DNA of 64,000 bases from Tsuneonella suprasediminis (GCF_003605755.1 NZ_RAHJ01000014.1:248001-312000), one strand, 5' to 3'. Positions 45,994 through 54,512 are shown, numbered from the stretch's first letter. Made by a program: numbers and translations. Notes: generated from the letters alone by a model not told the origin.

Positions 45994-47621
45994 GTCGCAC
46001 TCTCCAGAACGGATACGTCACGGACGGCCACATTCCGGCAATCCTTGGCAATACGGACAGCACGCTTTGCGTCTTTGGTCGAAACAAGATCGTCGATCAC
46101 AGCGCCCTGCACGTTCTCGAACGCAATTGTCGGACGCGCATCCGCGCTCTCCACTTCAACCCGCATATCGGTGACACCCAGATTACGCACGTGTCGCGCA
46201 TAAAGGCCGTGAGCTGGCAAAATACCCATAAAGCTGGGCTCCAGACTCGAAGTGCGGCGCTCAGGCACCGCGCGCGCCGCATCGGCCGCACTGCCGCCAC
46301 CGGCAGCTGTAATATGCACCCCGCTCAGGCTCACATCTTCGATGATGCCATCCTCGATCCCGACCACGCCGCAGGGATATTCCATTCGCGCGCCCGACAC
46401 CTGAATATCGGAAAAGCGCACCCGCCTGACCCGCGCGACGCCTGCGCCACGTGGTGCGCGATTGCGCGCCGAGAGCCGCAGGAACAGCGGATGGTTCACA
46501 GGATTTCGCAAGCTGACATCGCGCACAGTCACGTCTTCCAGCACACCGCCATCGATCGCGCCCATTTGGATACCGCGCGAATTCTCGCACATGCAGTCGG
46601 CAATCAGAATGTTGCGGAAACCGGCAACCGAATCCGTACCCAGCTTGATGCGCCCCAGCACACCGACATTGTCCGGCGCCATGTAAGGCGATTTCTGATA
46701 GGTGCCATCGAGCACGGTGCCGAGCAGATAGCCGCTGGTTTTGCAGCCGATGATCTGAATATCTTCGCAGAACCGCGCCTCTTGCAGCGCATAACTGCTT
46801 TTCAGCACGATAGCGTCGTCTTTCGGGGCGTTGACGGTGCAATTCACCACTTTTGCATCGCGACAGCAATCGAGATCGATGCCGTCGCGATCGGTATCGA
46901 CAGTCAGCCCCTCGATCCGCACATTGGTGCAGCCAAGCACGTAACAGGCAAAATGCCCACCCTGCAGGATGCTGAAATCTTCGAGCACGACATTGCGGCA
47001 CCGCGTCAGCCCGATAGCCTTGTTACCACGCCCTTCGTACTTCATTTCCAGCGGGATAGCGCGGCGCGCTTCGTCGGCTGTCATTCCCAGCTCTGACGGA
47101 GACTTCCAGCCCTTGATCCCATGCCAGCGCGGCGGTGGTCCTTCGCGATCCAGCCCGCGACCAAAGATCATGCCGTACCCGACGATAGCGATATCGGTCA
47201 CTCCGTCGCCGTAGATCAGGCTGTTGTGAAAGTGAGCAAGGCCGTAATCGACCAGTTGTTCCTCGAACACGCCTTCGGGCAGATCGTATTGCCCTGCGTG
47301 TTTGTCGGGATCGGCGGCAACGATCACCGATCCCGGCATAAGCACCAGCGTGATGTGGCTCTTCAAACGGATGGAAAAGCACAGATACTCGCCCGGCGGC
47401 ACGACGATAGTACCGCCACCCTTGGCGCTGGCCGCTTCTATCGCGCGATTGATAGCGTTGGAATCGATCGCTTTCCCATCGCCAACCGCGCCATAGTCCC
47501 GGATATCGTGAAAGCCGGACAGGCTGCCAGCCGCCCGGATCGGGACCGAGCTCGCAGCAAATGCGGCCCCCAGCCCATAAAGCGCGGTACGACGGCTGAA
47601 TTCGGCAAATCCTTCAGGCAA
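45990..47621 (-). CDS. GH28 family pectin-degrading glycosidase (second paralogue)
   Basis: A 543-residue paralogue of the GH28 protein at 39351-40979. It has a twin-arginine signal (FSRRTALYGLGAAFAASSVPIRAA), TVDTDRDGIDLDCCRDA, NCTVNAPKDDAIVLKSSYAL and GRIKLGTD. As in the paralogue, the GHG motif is replaced (KTSGYLLGTVLDG). DNA identity to the paralogue is very high around the D-D motif. No ATG or GTG is in frame before the signal; the TTG at 47621 has GGGAG eight bases upstream and places the twin arginines at 10-11, so I use it. A GntR-type operator lies 27 bases upstream, giving GH28-2/GH2 its own promoter although the gene before it points the same way. Confidence 0.86.
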   Translation of the reverse strand: MPEGFAEFSRRTALYGLGAAFAASSVPIRAAGSLSGFHDIRDYGAVGDGKAIDSNAINRAIEAASAKGGGTIVVPPGEYLCFSIRLKSHITLVLMPGSVIVAADPDKHAGQYDLPEGVFEEQLVDYGLAHFHNSLIYGDGVTDIAIVGYGMIFGRGLDREGPPPRWHGIKGWKSPSELGMTADEARRAIPLEMKYEGRGNKAIGLTRCRNVVLEDFSILQGGHFACYVLGCTNVRIEGLTVDTDRDGIDLDCCRDAKVVNCTVNAPKDDAIVLKSSYALQEARFCEDIQIIGCKTSGYLLGTVLDGTYQKSPYMAPDNVGVLGRIKLGTDSVAGFRNILIADCMCENSRGIQMGAIDGGVLEDVTVRDVSLRNPVNHPLFLRLSARNRAPRGAGVARVRRVRFSDIQVSGARMEYPCGVVGIEDGIIEDVSLSGVHITAAGGGSAADAARAVPERRTSSLEPSFMGILPAHGLYARHVRNLGVTDMRVEVESADARPTIAFENVQGAVIDDLVSTKDAKRAVRIAKDCRNVAVRDVSVLESAT

Positions 47622-47647
47622 CAGATATTCTCCCAGTCCATTTTCAT

Positions 47648-47663
47648 CGTATGATGTATTATG
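47648..47663. promoter_or_regulatory. GntR-type operator, site 2 (GH28-2 / GH2)
   Basis: On the minus strand CATAATACATCATACG, 15 of 16 matches to the consensus. It lies between the kinase gene stop (47693) and the GH28-2 TTG start (47621), marking an independent promoter inside a co-directional series. Confidence 0.72.
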
Positions 47664-47692
47664 TTTGGCTGGAAAACAAGCCCGCTTTCGGA

Positions 47693-48499
47693 TCAGCCGA
47701 TGATACAGCGCCCCTTGTCCAGATAGACGACAAGATCGGCGTGCGATGGCATGGTTTTAAGGATCGAACGGGTAATCCGCTCGTAATGACTGATGAAGCG
47801 GGCGATTTCCGCATCGCTCATAATCAGCGCCGAATCGCGCCCTTCTTCCACCATGCGCCGGGCCAGCGTGCGTTCCTGCTCGACCCGCCACTGATGCACA
47901 ACTTCAAAGCCCGGCGCTGCCAGAAGGATCAGGCGGTCGATACGACGGAACAAAGCCTGATATTGCCCTGCGAGGAAATCGTTCACTGCCGTTCGCCAGT
48001 GACCTGCAGGATCTTCATCCGCTTCCAGTGCATTCACAGGGGTAGCCAAGTCGTCTCGCGCGACTTCTGTCGCGCCAACGCACCACCCTTCGAACAACAG
48101 CACGTCAACCCGGCCATCGACAACCGGCCACAGGTGACGGGGAACCGGTTCGTCGCTAGCCTTGTCGAACCGCGGCAAGGCAACCGTTTCGCCGGCCCGG
48201 ATGGCATCGATCACCGCCATGCCAAGCGCCACATCATGGGTTCCTGGAACACCGCGAGTGACGAAAAGCGGGTGGATATTGCGCGCCAGCTCCCGCCGCG
48301 CCTCCGTGCCAAGATAGAGATCGTCTAGCGAAAGCGTGGCGACCTTCAGTCCATCGCGCGCAAGGCGTTCCGCCAATTGGCCTGCGAGAGTCGACTTTCC
48401 GCTGCCCTGAGCGCCGCAGATGCCCACGACGATTGGCCGATCACCGTCCGACAGCCAACCCTCTATCGCCGGAGCGACGATATCAGGCAACGCGGTCAA
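47693..48499 (-). CDS. P-loop sugar-acid kinase, D-glycerate 3-kinase-like
   Basis: A protein of about 268 residues in the uridine-kinase / D-glycerate 3-kinase group of P-loop kinases. Walker A is GAQGSGKST (about 29-37), followed by LSLDDLYL (Walker B-like / substrate Asp), NIHPLFVTRGVPGTHD (the characteristic loop of glycerate 3-kinases), LPRFDKASDE and LLFEGWCVG. The C-terminus carries QWRVEQERTL. The gene overlaps the end of the 2-hydroxyacid dehydrogenase gene; no ATG is available. TTG 48499 has AGGA six bases upstream; TTGs at 48517 and 48490 are alternatives. With the dehydrogenase it would turn hydroxypyruvate or glyoxylate-derived glycerate into phosphoglycerate, entering central metabolism. 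Confidence 0.8.
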   Translation of the reverse strand: MTALPDIVAPAIEGWLSDGDRPIVVGICGAQGSGKSTLAGQLAERLARDGLKVATLSLDDLYLGTEARRELARNIHPLFVTRGVPGTHDVALGMAVIDAIRAGETVALPRFDKASDEPVPRHLWPVVDGRVDVLLFEGWCVGATEVARDDLATPVNALEADEDPAGHWRTAVNDFLAGQYQALFRRIDRLILLAAPGFEVVHQWRVEQERTLARRMVEEGRDSALIMSDAEIARFISHYERITRSILKTMPSHADLVVYLDKGRCIIG

Positions 48500-49439
48500 G
48501 CGGTTCCTGCCCGGCAAAAAAGCGGTCGAGATTGTCGGTAACCTTCATGCCCATCGCCTCGCGTGTTTCCAGTGTGGCCGAACCCAGATGGGGCAGCAGC
48601 ACCACATTGGGCAAATTCACCAGACCCGGATGCACTTTGGGCTCGCTTTCGAAAACGTCGAGGCCTGCCGCCGCAATCGTGCCGTCGCGCAACGCATCGG
48701 CCAACGCCGCTTCGTCAACCAAAGTGCCTCTGCCGGTATTCAGCAGAACCGCGTTCGGCTTCATGCATTTCAGCATTGCCGCATCGATCATGTGGAGGGT
48801 TTCCGCACCGCCCGGCGCATGCAGGGACACAACATCCGAAATGGCCAGAAGGTCGGCCAGCGACGCGTGATAGCTGCCTTCGGGCATGTCCGGCTTCGGA
48901 GTGCGACTATAATAGGCGATGGTCATGCCGAATGCCTTCGCGCGGTCGGCCACTGCCCGTGCGATCCGGCCGAACCCGACCAGCCCCAGAACTTTGCCCG
49001 ACAGCGAAGAGCCCAACAGATGCGTGGGCCGCCAGCCGGTCCACTCCCCGGCCCGCAATTCACGCTCCCCTTCGCCCGCACGACGTGTCGCCATGAGCAG
49101 CAGAGTCATCGCGATATCGGCGGTGGCATCGGTCAGCACGTCGGGCGTGTTGGTGACTATAATGCCAGCGCGCCGCGCCGCATCCAGATCGACATGTTCG
49201 ATACCGGCACCGAAGTTGCCGATAATCCGGGCACGCACACCGGCGCCTTCGATTGCGGAGGCCCCCAGTCGATCGGTCACTGTCGGGCACACGGCATCGT
49301 ATTCCCGCATGGCCGCGGCCAGTGCATCCGGCCCGAGCGGCACGTCATTTTCGTTCAATGTCACGTCATAGCTTTGCGCCAACCGCTGTTCGACCGATTC
49401 GGGCCAGCGTCGGGACAACAGGATCCGGGGCTTGTTCAT
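48483..49439 (-). CDS. D-2-hydroxyacid dehydrogenase (glyoxylate/hydroxypyruvate reductase type)
   Basis: A 318-residue D-isomer-specific 2-hydroxyacid dehydrogenase. The cofactor motif is GLVGFGRIARAVADRAKAFG (about 150), substrate and catalytic residues lie in LHAPGGAETLHMID, LNTGRGTLVDEAALADAL (Arg near 232), GLDVFESEPKVHP (Glu near 261) and LLPHLGSATLETREAM (His near 280). It fits GhrB / glyoxylate-hydroxypyruvate reductases. The ribosome site TAGGAGG contains the stop of the preceding crotonase gene, so translation is closely coupled. Its partner kinase gene overlaps its 3' end. Together they suggest that the operon delivers a C2-C3 ketoacid (glyoxylate, hydroxypyruvate or tartronate semialdehyde) as an end product. 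Confidence 0.88.
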   Translation of the reverse strand: MNKPRILLSRRWPESVEQRLAQSYDVTLNENDVPLGPDALAAAMREYDAVCPTVTDRLGASAIEGAGVRARIIGNFGAGIEHVDLDAARRAGIIVTNTPDVLTDATADIAMTLLLMATRRAGEGERELRAGEWTGWRPTHLLGSSLSGKVLGLVGFGRIARAVADRAKAFGMTIAYYSRTPKPDMPEGSYHASLADLLAISDVVSLHAPGGAETLHMIDAAMLKCMKPNAVLLNTGRGTLVDEAALADALRDGTIAAAGLDVFESEPKVHPGLVNLPNVVLLPHLGSATLETREAMGMKVTDNLDRFFAGQEPLDRVA

Positions 49440-49447
49440 GAATCCTC

Positions 49448-50218
49448 CTATCGCCGCCGAAACCGCGCGTCACGCCGTTCGGCAAAGGCCGCGCGACCTT
49501 CCGCCGCATCCTGAGTGGCGAAGCAGATCGCCTGCAGATCGCGCTCGTACTCAATTGCCTTGTCCCATGGCATAGTATGCGCGGCCCGCAAGTTCAGCTT
49601 GGCCGTTTCAGCTGCAATCGGCGCGCGGCTTGCAATGGTAGCGGCCACTTCCATCGCGCGCGGCATCAGCGCCGATGGCGTGTGCACCTCGCTTACGATA
49701 CCCCAGTTTCTGGCAAGCTCCGCATCGATCATATCGCCGGTCAGAACCATCATCGCCGCATTGGACGATCCCGCGCAATAGGACAGCCCGGCCGCCATGC
49801 CGCCGCCGCCGATCCAGCCAAGCTTGATTTCCGGCGCGGCAAAGCGGGCATTGTCGGATGCGATGCGGATATCGGCAGCCATGGCCGATTCCAGCCCCCC
49901 ACCCAGAGCGTAGCCATTGATCGCAGCGACCACCGGCTTGCGACAGGCGCGCAGCGCATCGCAGTAATCGTCACGATTGCGGAAATCCCACGGCGTCGCA
50001 TAGCTATCGAGCGTGGAAATATCCGAGCCAACAGAAAATGCCTTTTCGCCAGCGCCAGTAACGACGACACAGCGAACAGCGTCACTGTCATTGCATTCCG
50101 ACACAGCATCGATCAGCGCCGCCGCCATCTCCGGCGTCAGGGCATTCAGTTTTTCAGGCCGGTTGAAAGTGATCGTGGCCACATGGTCGCGCACGTCGAA
50201 AATCAGGGTATCGGTCAT
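49448..50218 (-). CDS. Enoyl-CoA hydratase / isomerase (crotonase) family protein
   Basis: A 256-residue crotonase-fold protein. The oxyanion-hole strands are EKAFSVGSDISTL (about 58-70) and NGYALGGGLESAMAADIRIA (about 97-116). The first catalytic Glu equivalent is in RFAAPEIKLGWIGGGG (about 128), but the position of the second Glu of classical hydratases is Met (NAAMMVLTGD). A simple enoyl-CoA hydratase reaction is therefore doubtful; isomerase, decarboxylase, hydrolase or retro-aldol/Claisen chemistry is as likely. It overlaps the upstream SBP-like gene by four bases (ATGA) and lies in the operon with a CoA-transferase that would make its CoA substrate. Confidence 0.84.
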   Translation of the reverse strand: MTDTLIFDVRDHVATITFNRPEKLNALTPEMAAALIDAVSECNDSDAVRCVVVTGAGEKAFSVGSDISTLDSYATPWDFRNRDDYCDALRACRKPVVAAINGYALGGGLESAMAADIRIASDNARFAAPEIKLGWIGGGGMAAGLSYCAGSSNAAMMVLTGDMIDAELARNWGIVSEVHTPSALMPRAMEVAATIASRAPIAAETAKLNLRAAHTMPWDKAIEYERDLQAICFATQDAAEGRAAFAERRDARFRRR

Positions 50219-51351
50219 GTTTCGGCTCCCGCCGGATGGTTCTGTTGATACAACTGCTCGATCGCGTCCAGCGTCGGTTCGGCATCGTCACCCGCCAGCA
50301 ATGCCTCTCGCAAAACGCGGGACGCAGCGGTCTGAAATGCGATCGCGCCATTGTGGCGTGGGCGCAGAGATGCCTGTTCCAGTGTCGGCAAAGTTGCAGC
50401 GAAGAAGTTGCCGTTCGCTGCATTCACGCCCGGATCGCGCCATGCCGAACGGAAAGCGGGCTGACCGTCATGGGCCGGCAGAAACCCGCGTTGCCCACTG
50501 TCGGACATCAGCCAGCGAATATGATTCAGCAACGCGGGAGTCACATGGCAACGGCGCGATATTCCAATCCCGGTTCCACCCAGAATCGATCCGATACGCC
50601 CGCTCGGACCGCAAGGTGCATTGCCGAATGTCACCCCACGCGTGGCATAATTCACGTAACCATAAATGAGCGGGCACAAGTCCGGCCCATCGCCCGCCGA
50701 CATCGCTTCCAACATAGTGATCGGGTTCATTCCCGCCGCGACGCGCGTGGGATTGCCAGTCAGTGCCGCCATGACAGCGAACGCCTCCCTGCCGATAGCG
50801 CGATCGACAAAGTTGTCGCGCGGGGCAGGCGCGTCGAACCCGAATGCCGCGCAGATCGACTGAAAGCTCAGCAAGGCATGCGGCCCCGCCAGCGACAGCG
50901 CAACCTTGCGCGTTTCAGCCAGGGAAACCAGCTGCGCCCAGGTCGTAGGAACATCGTCGACGCTTCCGTTGCGCCAGGCCATGACTTGCGTCGCGGCATC
51001 CAGCGGCAAGGCCCAATACTTCCCCGCATAGCGATAGCTGGCTAGTGAAGGCCCTGCGATCGCGTGCCGCCACGCAGCAAGCTCGCTTTCGTCGAAGAGT
51101 GTATCAACCGGAACAAGGCAATCGGATGCGACCGCCTCGCCCACATGCGGATGGTCGAGCACGACAAGATCGTATCTCTCGCACAATTCGACAATCGGAT
51201 GGGATTCGAACCCCTCCAATGGGTGACGGTCCCATTGCAGCGATAAACCCTCAGCGTCGTGCGCTGCCCGCGCCAGAGCATTGTAGCCACGCGGATGGTC
51301 CCAGGTCAGCCCGCGATAAGCAGGCGCGAGCGCATCGGTAGTGGATGTCAT
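50215..51351 (-). CDS. Orphan solute-binding-protein-like protein without signal peptide
   Basis: A 378-residue protein that reads like a type-2 periplasmic sugar-binding protein: GLTWDHPRGYNALARAAHDAEGLSLQWDRHPLEGF, YDLVVLDHPHVGEAVA, LVPVDTLFDE, YAGKYWALPLDAATQVMAWRN, LGGTGIGISRRC, and NFFAATLPTLEQASLRPRHNG. Yet the N-terminus (MTSTTDALAPAYRGL) has no Sec, Tat or lipoprotein signal, and no ABC permease or ATPase is nearby. The frame cannot be extended to give a signal because it overlaps the CoA-transferase gene at ATGA. It may serve as a cytoplasmic binding, chaperone or sensor protein for a pathway intermediate, or as a CoA-transferase partner. That function is unknown to me. Confidence 0.7.
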   Translation of the reverse strand: MTSTTDALAPAYRGLTWDHPRGYNALARAAHDAEGLSLQWDRHPLEGFESHPIVELCERYDLVVLDHPHVGEAVASDCLVPVDTLFDESELAAWRHAIAGPSLASYRYAGKYWALPLDAATQVMAWRNGSVDDVPTTWAQLVSLAETRKVALSLAGPHALLSFQSICAAFGFDAPAPRDNFVDRAIGREAFAVMAALTGNPTRVAAGMNPITMLEAMSAGDGPDLCPLIYGYVNYATRGVTFGNAPCGPSGRIGSILGGTGIGISRRCHVTPALLNHIRWLMSDSGQRGFLPAHDGQPAFRSAWRDPGVNAANGNFFAATLPTLEQASLRPRHNGAIAFQTAASRVLREALLAGDDAEPTLDAIEQLYQQNHPAGAET

Positions 51352-52538
51352 GCGTGCTGCCGCACCACACCGGATTCGATCAGCGCATCGATCGCGTCGT
51401 CGCTCATGCCCGCTTCCTTCATCACTTCCCGGCTGTGTTCACCAACCAGCGGCGCGCCACGTTCCACTGCACACGGTGTGCGCGAGAACCGGATCGGGAA
51501 GCCAGGCACTTTCAGATGCCCCTCTGTCGGGTGGTCGTATTCGATGAAGGTTCCGTTGTGCTTGATCTGGGGGTCGTTGATCAGATCCTCGTAGCCATAG
51601 ACAGGCCCCGCCCAGATATCGCGCGCGCGCATCTCGGCCAGCCATTCCGCGCTGCTTTTTTTCAGCAGATGCCCTTTCACCCTTGCGAAAATCTCGTCGC
51701 GCCTGATCCAGCCATCGGTTTCGTCGCTCAGCCCGGCAAAGAATTCGTCTTCAAACAACTGTTCCAGCTTGGCCAGCGATGCCATTGCCACAGTGATATA
51801 ACCGTCAGACGTCGCGAAAACGCCATATGGTGCACGGATATACGAATGGGCATGCGGCTCAGCCGATCGCGCCTGCGGTTTGCCGCCCACAGAGAACACC
51901 GACAGTTCCTGCATCTGGATCGTCGCAATCGCATCGAGCATGTTGACCTGCACCAATTGTCCTTCCCCCGTCCTTTCACGGTGGAACAGAGCGGCCAGCG
52001 CGCCCTCAAATGCAGAATAGGCGGCAATTGCGTCGACCAGATATTGCCCTGCCGCAGAGGGAGGCGCTCCCGCCGATCCGGTCGACATCATTGCGCCCGA
52101 CATGCCCTGCAGCAACAGATCCTGCCCGGGCAGATCTTTGTATGGTCCGTCTTCACCATAACCCGACATCGAAATATAGATCAGTCGCGGATTGATCGCG
52201 GAAAGCGTCTCGTAATCCACTCCCAACCGCTCCGCCACACCGGGGCGGTAGTTCTGCAGAAATACGTCGGCCTCGCGGACCATGTCGATCAGAATTGCCT
52301 TGCCTTCGGGGGCCTTCAGATCGACCGCCAGCGAACGCTTGTTCCGGTTCAGCGACAGGAACGAGACATTGATTTTGTTGCCCGTGGCCCCGCCTGCCGA
52401 TGCGTGGCGCTGCCATTCGCCGCTGGTCGGCTCCACCTTGATAACATCCGCCCCCATGTCACCCATGCGTTGCGCCGCGAACGGGCCCGCCATTGCGATG
52501 GAGCAATCGAGAACGCGTATTCCTTCGAGGATTTTCAT
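51348..52538 (-). CDS. CaiB/BaiF (family III) CoA-transferase
   Basis: A 396-residue family III CoA-transferase. Motifs are ILEGIRVLDCSIAMAGPFAAQRMGDMGADVIKVE (N-terminal CoA-binding region), LSLNRNKRSLAVDLKAPEGKAI, VFLQNYRPGVAERLGVDYE, ISMSGYGEDGPYKDLPGQDLLLQGMSG with the catalytic Asp in GQDLL (near 160), and GEGQLVQVNMLDA. It moves CoA between carboxylates without forming free thioesters. I start at ATG 52538 with GGAAAG upstream, rather than at a TTG five codons earlier. Donor and acceptor acids are unknown; neighbours suggest a sugar-derived acid as acceptor. Coupled to the SBP-like gene by ATGA. Confidence 0.9.
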   Translation of the reverse strand: MKILEGIRVLDCSIAMAGPFAAQRMGDMGADVIKVEPTSGEWQRHASAGGATGNKINVSFLSLNRNKRSLAVDLKAPEGKAILIDMVREADVFLQNYRPGVAERLGVDYETLSAINPRLIYISMSGYGEDGPYKDLPGQDLLLQGMSGAMMSTGSAGAPPSAAGQYLVDAIAAYSAFEGALAALFHRERTGEGQLVQVNMLDAIATIQMQELSVFSVGGKPQARSAEPHAHSYIRAPYGVFATSDGYITVAMASLAKLEQLFEDEFFAGLSDETDGWIRRDEIFARVKGHLLKKSSAEWLAEMRARDIWAGPVYGYEDLINDPQIKHNGTFIEYDHPTEGHLKVPGFPIRFSRTPCAVERGAPLVGEHSREVMKEAGMSDDAIDALIESGVVRQHA

Positions 52539-52557
52539 CTGTTTGCTTTCCAAACTA

Positions 52558-53304
52558 TCAATTCATGATCCATCCGCCATTCACGTGCAGCGTCTGACCG
52601 GTGATGAAGCCGGACTCGTCGCTGGTGAAGAATGCGATGGCATTGGCAATGTCGCCCGCGTGCCCACGGCGCTTGATCGCCTGGGCATCGAGTACCATGC
52701 GTTCATAACCTTCTGGATCGGGATGAATTTTCTCGGCATCGGTGGGAAAGGCGCCCGGTGCGATGGCATTGACCGTCACGCCCGCAGGCCCGAACTCGCG
52801 CGCCCATGCACGCGTCAGCCCGATCAGCGCCATCTTGGACGCCACATAAGGCGACAGGTTCTCCCAACCGCCCGACACCGTGATGCTGGAGATATTGATA
52901 ATCCTGCCAAAACCGCGCTCTTTCATGCCCGGAAGGCACACCTGCACAGCCAGTACGCCAGCATCGACATTGACACGCTGGACAGCCTGATACTCCTCCA
53001 GCGTGAATTCCTCGAACCGCTTGGCAGGATATATCCCGGCGTTGTTGATCACGATATCGAACCCGCCGACCTCTGCAAGAAGCCCCTCCAGCACGGTGCG
53101 ATATGCGACGAGATCGCCCATATCGGCATCGGATGTCAGCAGCCGCCCCGGCCCGCGATTTCGCGCCGCCTGCTTCAGCACCGCCAGCTTGGCGCGATTG
53201 CGATCAACGGCGACGACAGTCGCCCCACATTCGATCATCAGCAGAGTAGTTTCGAAGCCCAGCCCACCTGCCGCGCCGGTATAGAGAACAGTCCGACCTT
53301 TCAT
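52558..53304 (-). CDS. SDR family oxidoreductase
   Basis: A 248-residue classical SDR: TVLYTGAAGGLGFETTLLM (cofactor loop, about 5-23), VVAVDRNRAKL (Asp for NAD), DIVINNAGIYPAKRFEEFTLEEY (NNAG), IINISSITVSGG (Ser), SPYVASKMALIGLTRAW (Tyr-Lys) and the PGAFPT turn after NAIA. It differs clearly from the SDR at 41064. In its operon it would oxidise a hydroxyl of a sugar acid or its lactone before CoA activation, which is inference. The start overlaps the DUF4432 stop (ATGA). Confidence 0.87.
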   Translation of the reverse strand: MKGRTVLYTGAAGGLGFETTLLMIECGATVVAVDRNRAKLAVLKQAARNRGPGRLLTSDADMGDLVAYRTVLEGLLAEVGGFDIVINNAGIYPAKRFEEFTLEEYQAVQRVNVDAGVLAVQVCLPGMKERGFGRIINISSITVSGGWENLSPYVASKMALIGLTRAWAREFGPAGVTVNAIAPGAFPTDAEKIHPDPEGYERMVLDAQAIKRRGHAGDIANAIAFFTSDESGFITGQTLHVNGGWIMN

Positions 53305-54491
53305 GCCCCGGCCTCCGCTTCAATGGAGATGGGCGGATAGTGACCCGACGGCTTGGGATAGTCTTCGTTCGGTTGGCGACACACTGCTTCGATCCGGCGC
53401 ACCGCATCGTGAACGGCGCTATCATCGGGCAAAATGCGGAACACGCTGTCGTAACGGCGCTCCTCGCCATGCTCGAGCCAGATCAGCTCGCCACGCTCCC
53501 GCGCGAAGTCCTTCCCCAGCACGTGGTTGGTTGCAGGCTCTATCCCCATCGCATAATGGCCCGCATGAAGGTTTTGCCATTCGTACATCGAAGGGAACTG
53601 GCTTTTCAGGGTTTCCACTTCAAAGCCGAACCCCATCGCCTCGTTCACAATGGCCACGTTGACCCGCCCGCCAGTGTCAGGTGCCATATCGTGCTGCCAG
53701 ACCTGTTCGTGGAAATTGGGGATCGGCGCCGGTATGTGGCGGTAGCCGGTATTCTGACGCTGGTAATCGGCTTCATGCGCGGCCCAGATAACATCGCGCA
53801 CCGGCGCGATATAGCGCGAGCCTTCTGCCACGACCGGATGGCTGACATTGATGTGATAGCAATACATGTGCGGCGTGCGGTAAAAGCCGTGGTTGATCAC
53901 GCGGTCGTGCAGCCTGATCTCATTGCCACCGACATCGGCCTCGATCCGGCGGATCAAGTGAAGATCCTCTCCGAAAACGGTGGACTGCTGCACCACACCT
54001 TCGGCCCAAAGGACGCATTCGTCGCCCTGCCATTCCTCGCCATATCCAGTCAGTCGCGCGGGTATCGTCCCGACCCGGCCATGGAGAGAGGATGAAACCT
54101 TCTCTCGTGGGCCATAATGATAATGGTCGGCGGCGTCCTCATGCATAAACAACACGTGGTCGAGCCCGCACGTGATCAGCAACCCCGACATCGACCGGAA
54201 CCAACCAAGACCGCCTTCACCTTCGTACTCATGAAGCGCGGGATTGCGAAAACCCGATGGTGAATGCCAACCGACCGCGCGGCCATTATGCTCGCACTCG
54301 GCGATATCCATCGCCCGGTCGACCAGCACCGTAAACCGAAGGCCACTGCCGGTACGAAATTCGAGCTGGCGATTTCCCCGCTCGACCCCGTCGCCCAATG
54401 TCGAAAGGCGTACTCCCGCGAACTGCGAAAGCGAACCAGACCGACTGGCTAATTCGCGTCGACTGATGGTCTTGCCGAAAAGCTGTGGCAC
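53301..54491 (-). CDS. DUF4432 family protein, aldose 1-epimerase-like
   Basis: A 396-residue protein of the galactose-mutarotase fold. The N-terminus reads PQLFGKTISRRELASRSGSLSQFAGVRLSTLGDG, the usual beginning of DUF4432 proteins, then FTVLVDRAMDIAECEHNGRAVGWHSPSGF, LLITCGLDH, LHGRVGTIPA (binding His) and HMYCYHINVSHPV. Family members are thought to be sugar epimerases or mutarotases but are little studied. The start is GTG 54491 behind GGGAGAGG; the longer frame would run through the GntR-type operator at 54513. It is the first gene of the seven-gene CoA-transferase operon, which is divergent from the mutarotase gene. Confidence 0.85.
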   Translation of the reverse strand: MPQLFGKTISRRELASRSGSLSQFAGVRLSTLGDGVERGNRQLEFRTGSGLRFTVLVDRAMDIAECEHNGRAVGWHSPSGFRNPALHEYEGEGGLGWFRSMSGLLITCGLDHVLFMHEDAADHYHYGPREKVSSSLHGRVGTIPARLTGYGEEWQGDECVLWAEGVVQQSTVFGEDLHLIRRIEADVGGNEIRLHDRVINHGFYRTPHMYCYHINVSHPVVAEGSRYIAPVRDVIWAAHEADYQRQNTGYRHIPAPIPNFHEQVWQHDMAPDTGGRVNVAIVNEAMGFGFEVETLKSQFPSMYEWQNLHAGHYAMGIEPATNHVLGKDFARERGELIWLEHGEERRYDSVFRILPDDSAVHDAVRRIEAVCRQPNEDYPKPSGHYPPISIEAEAGA

Positions 54492-54512
54492 AATCCTCTC
54501 CCGCCCTTCATA

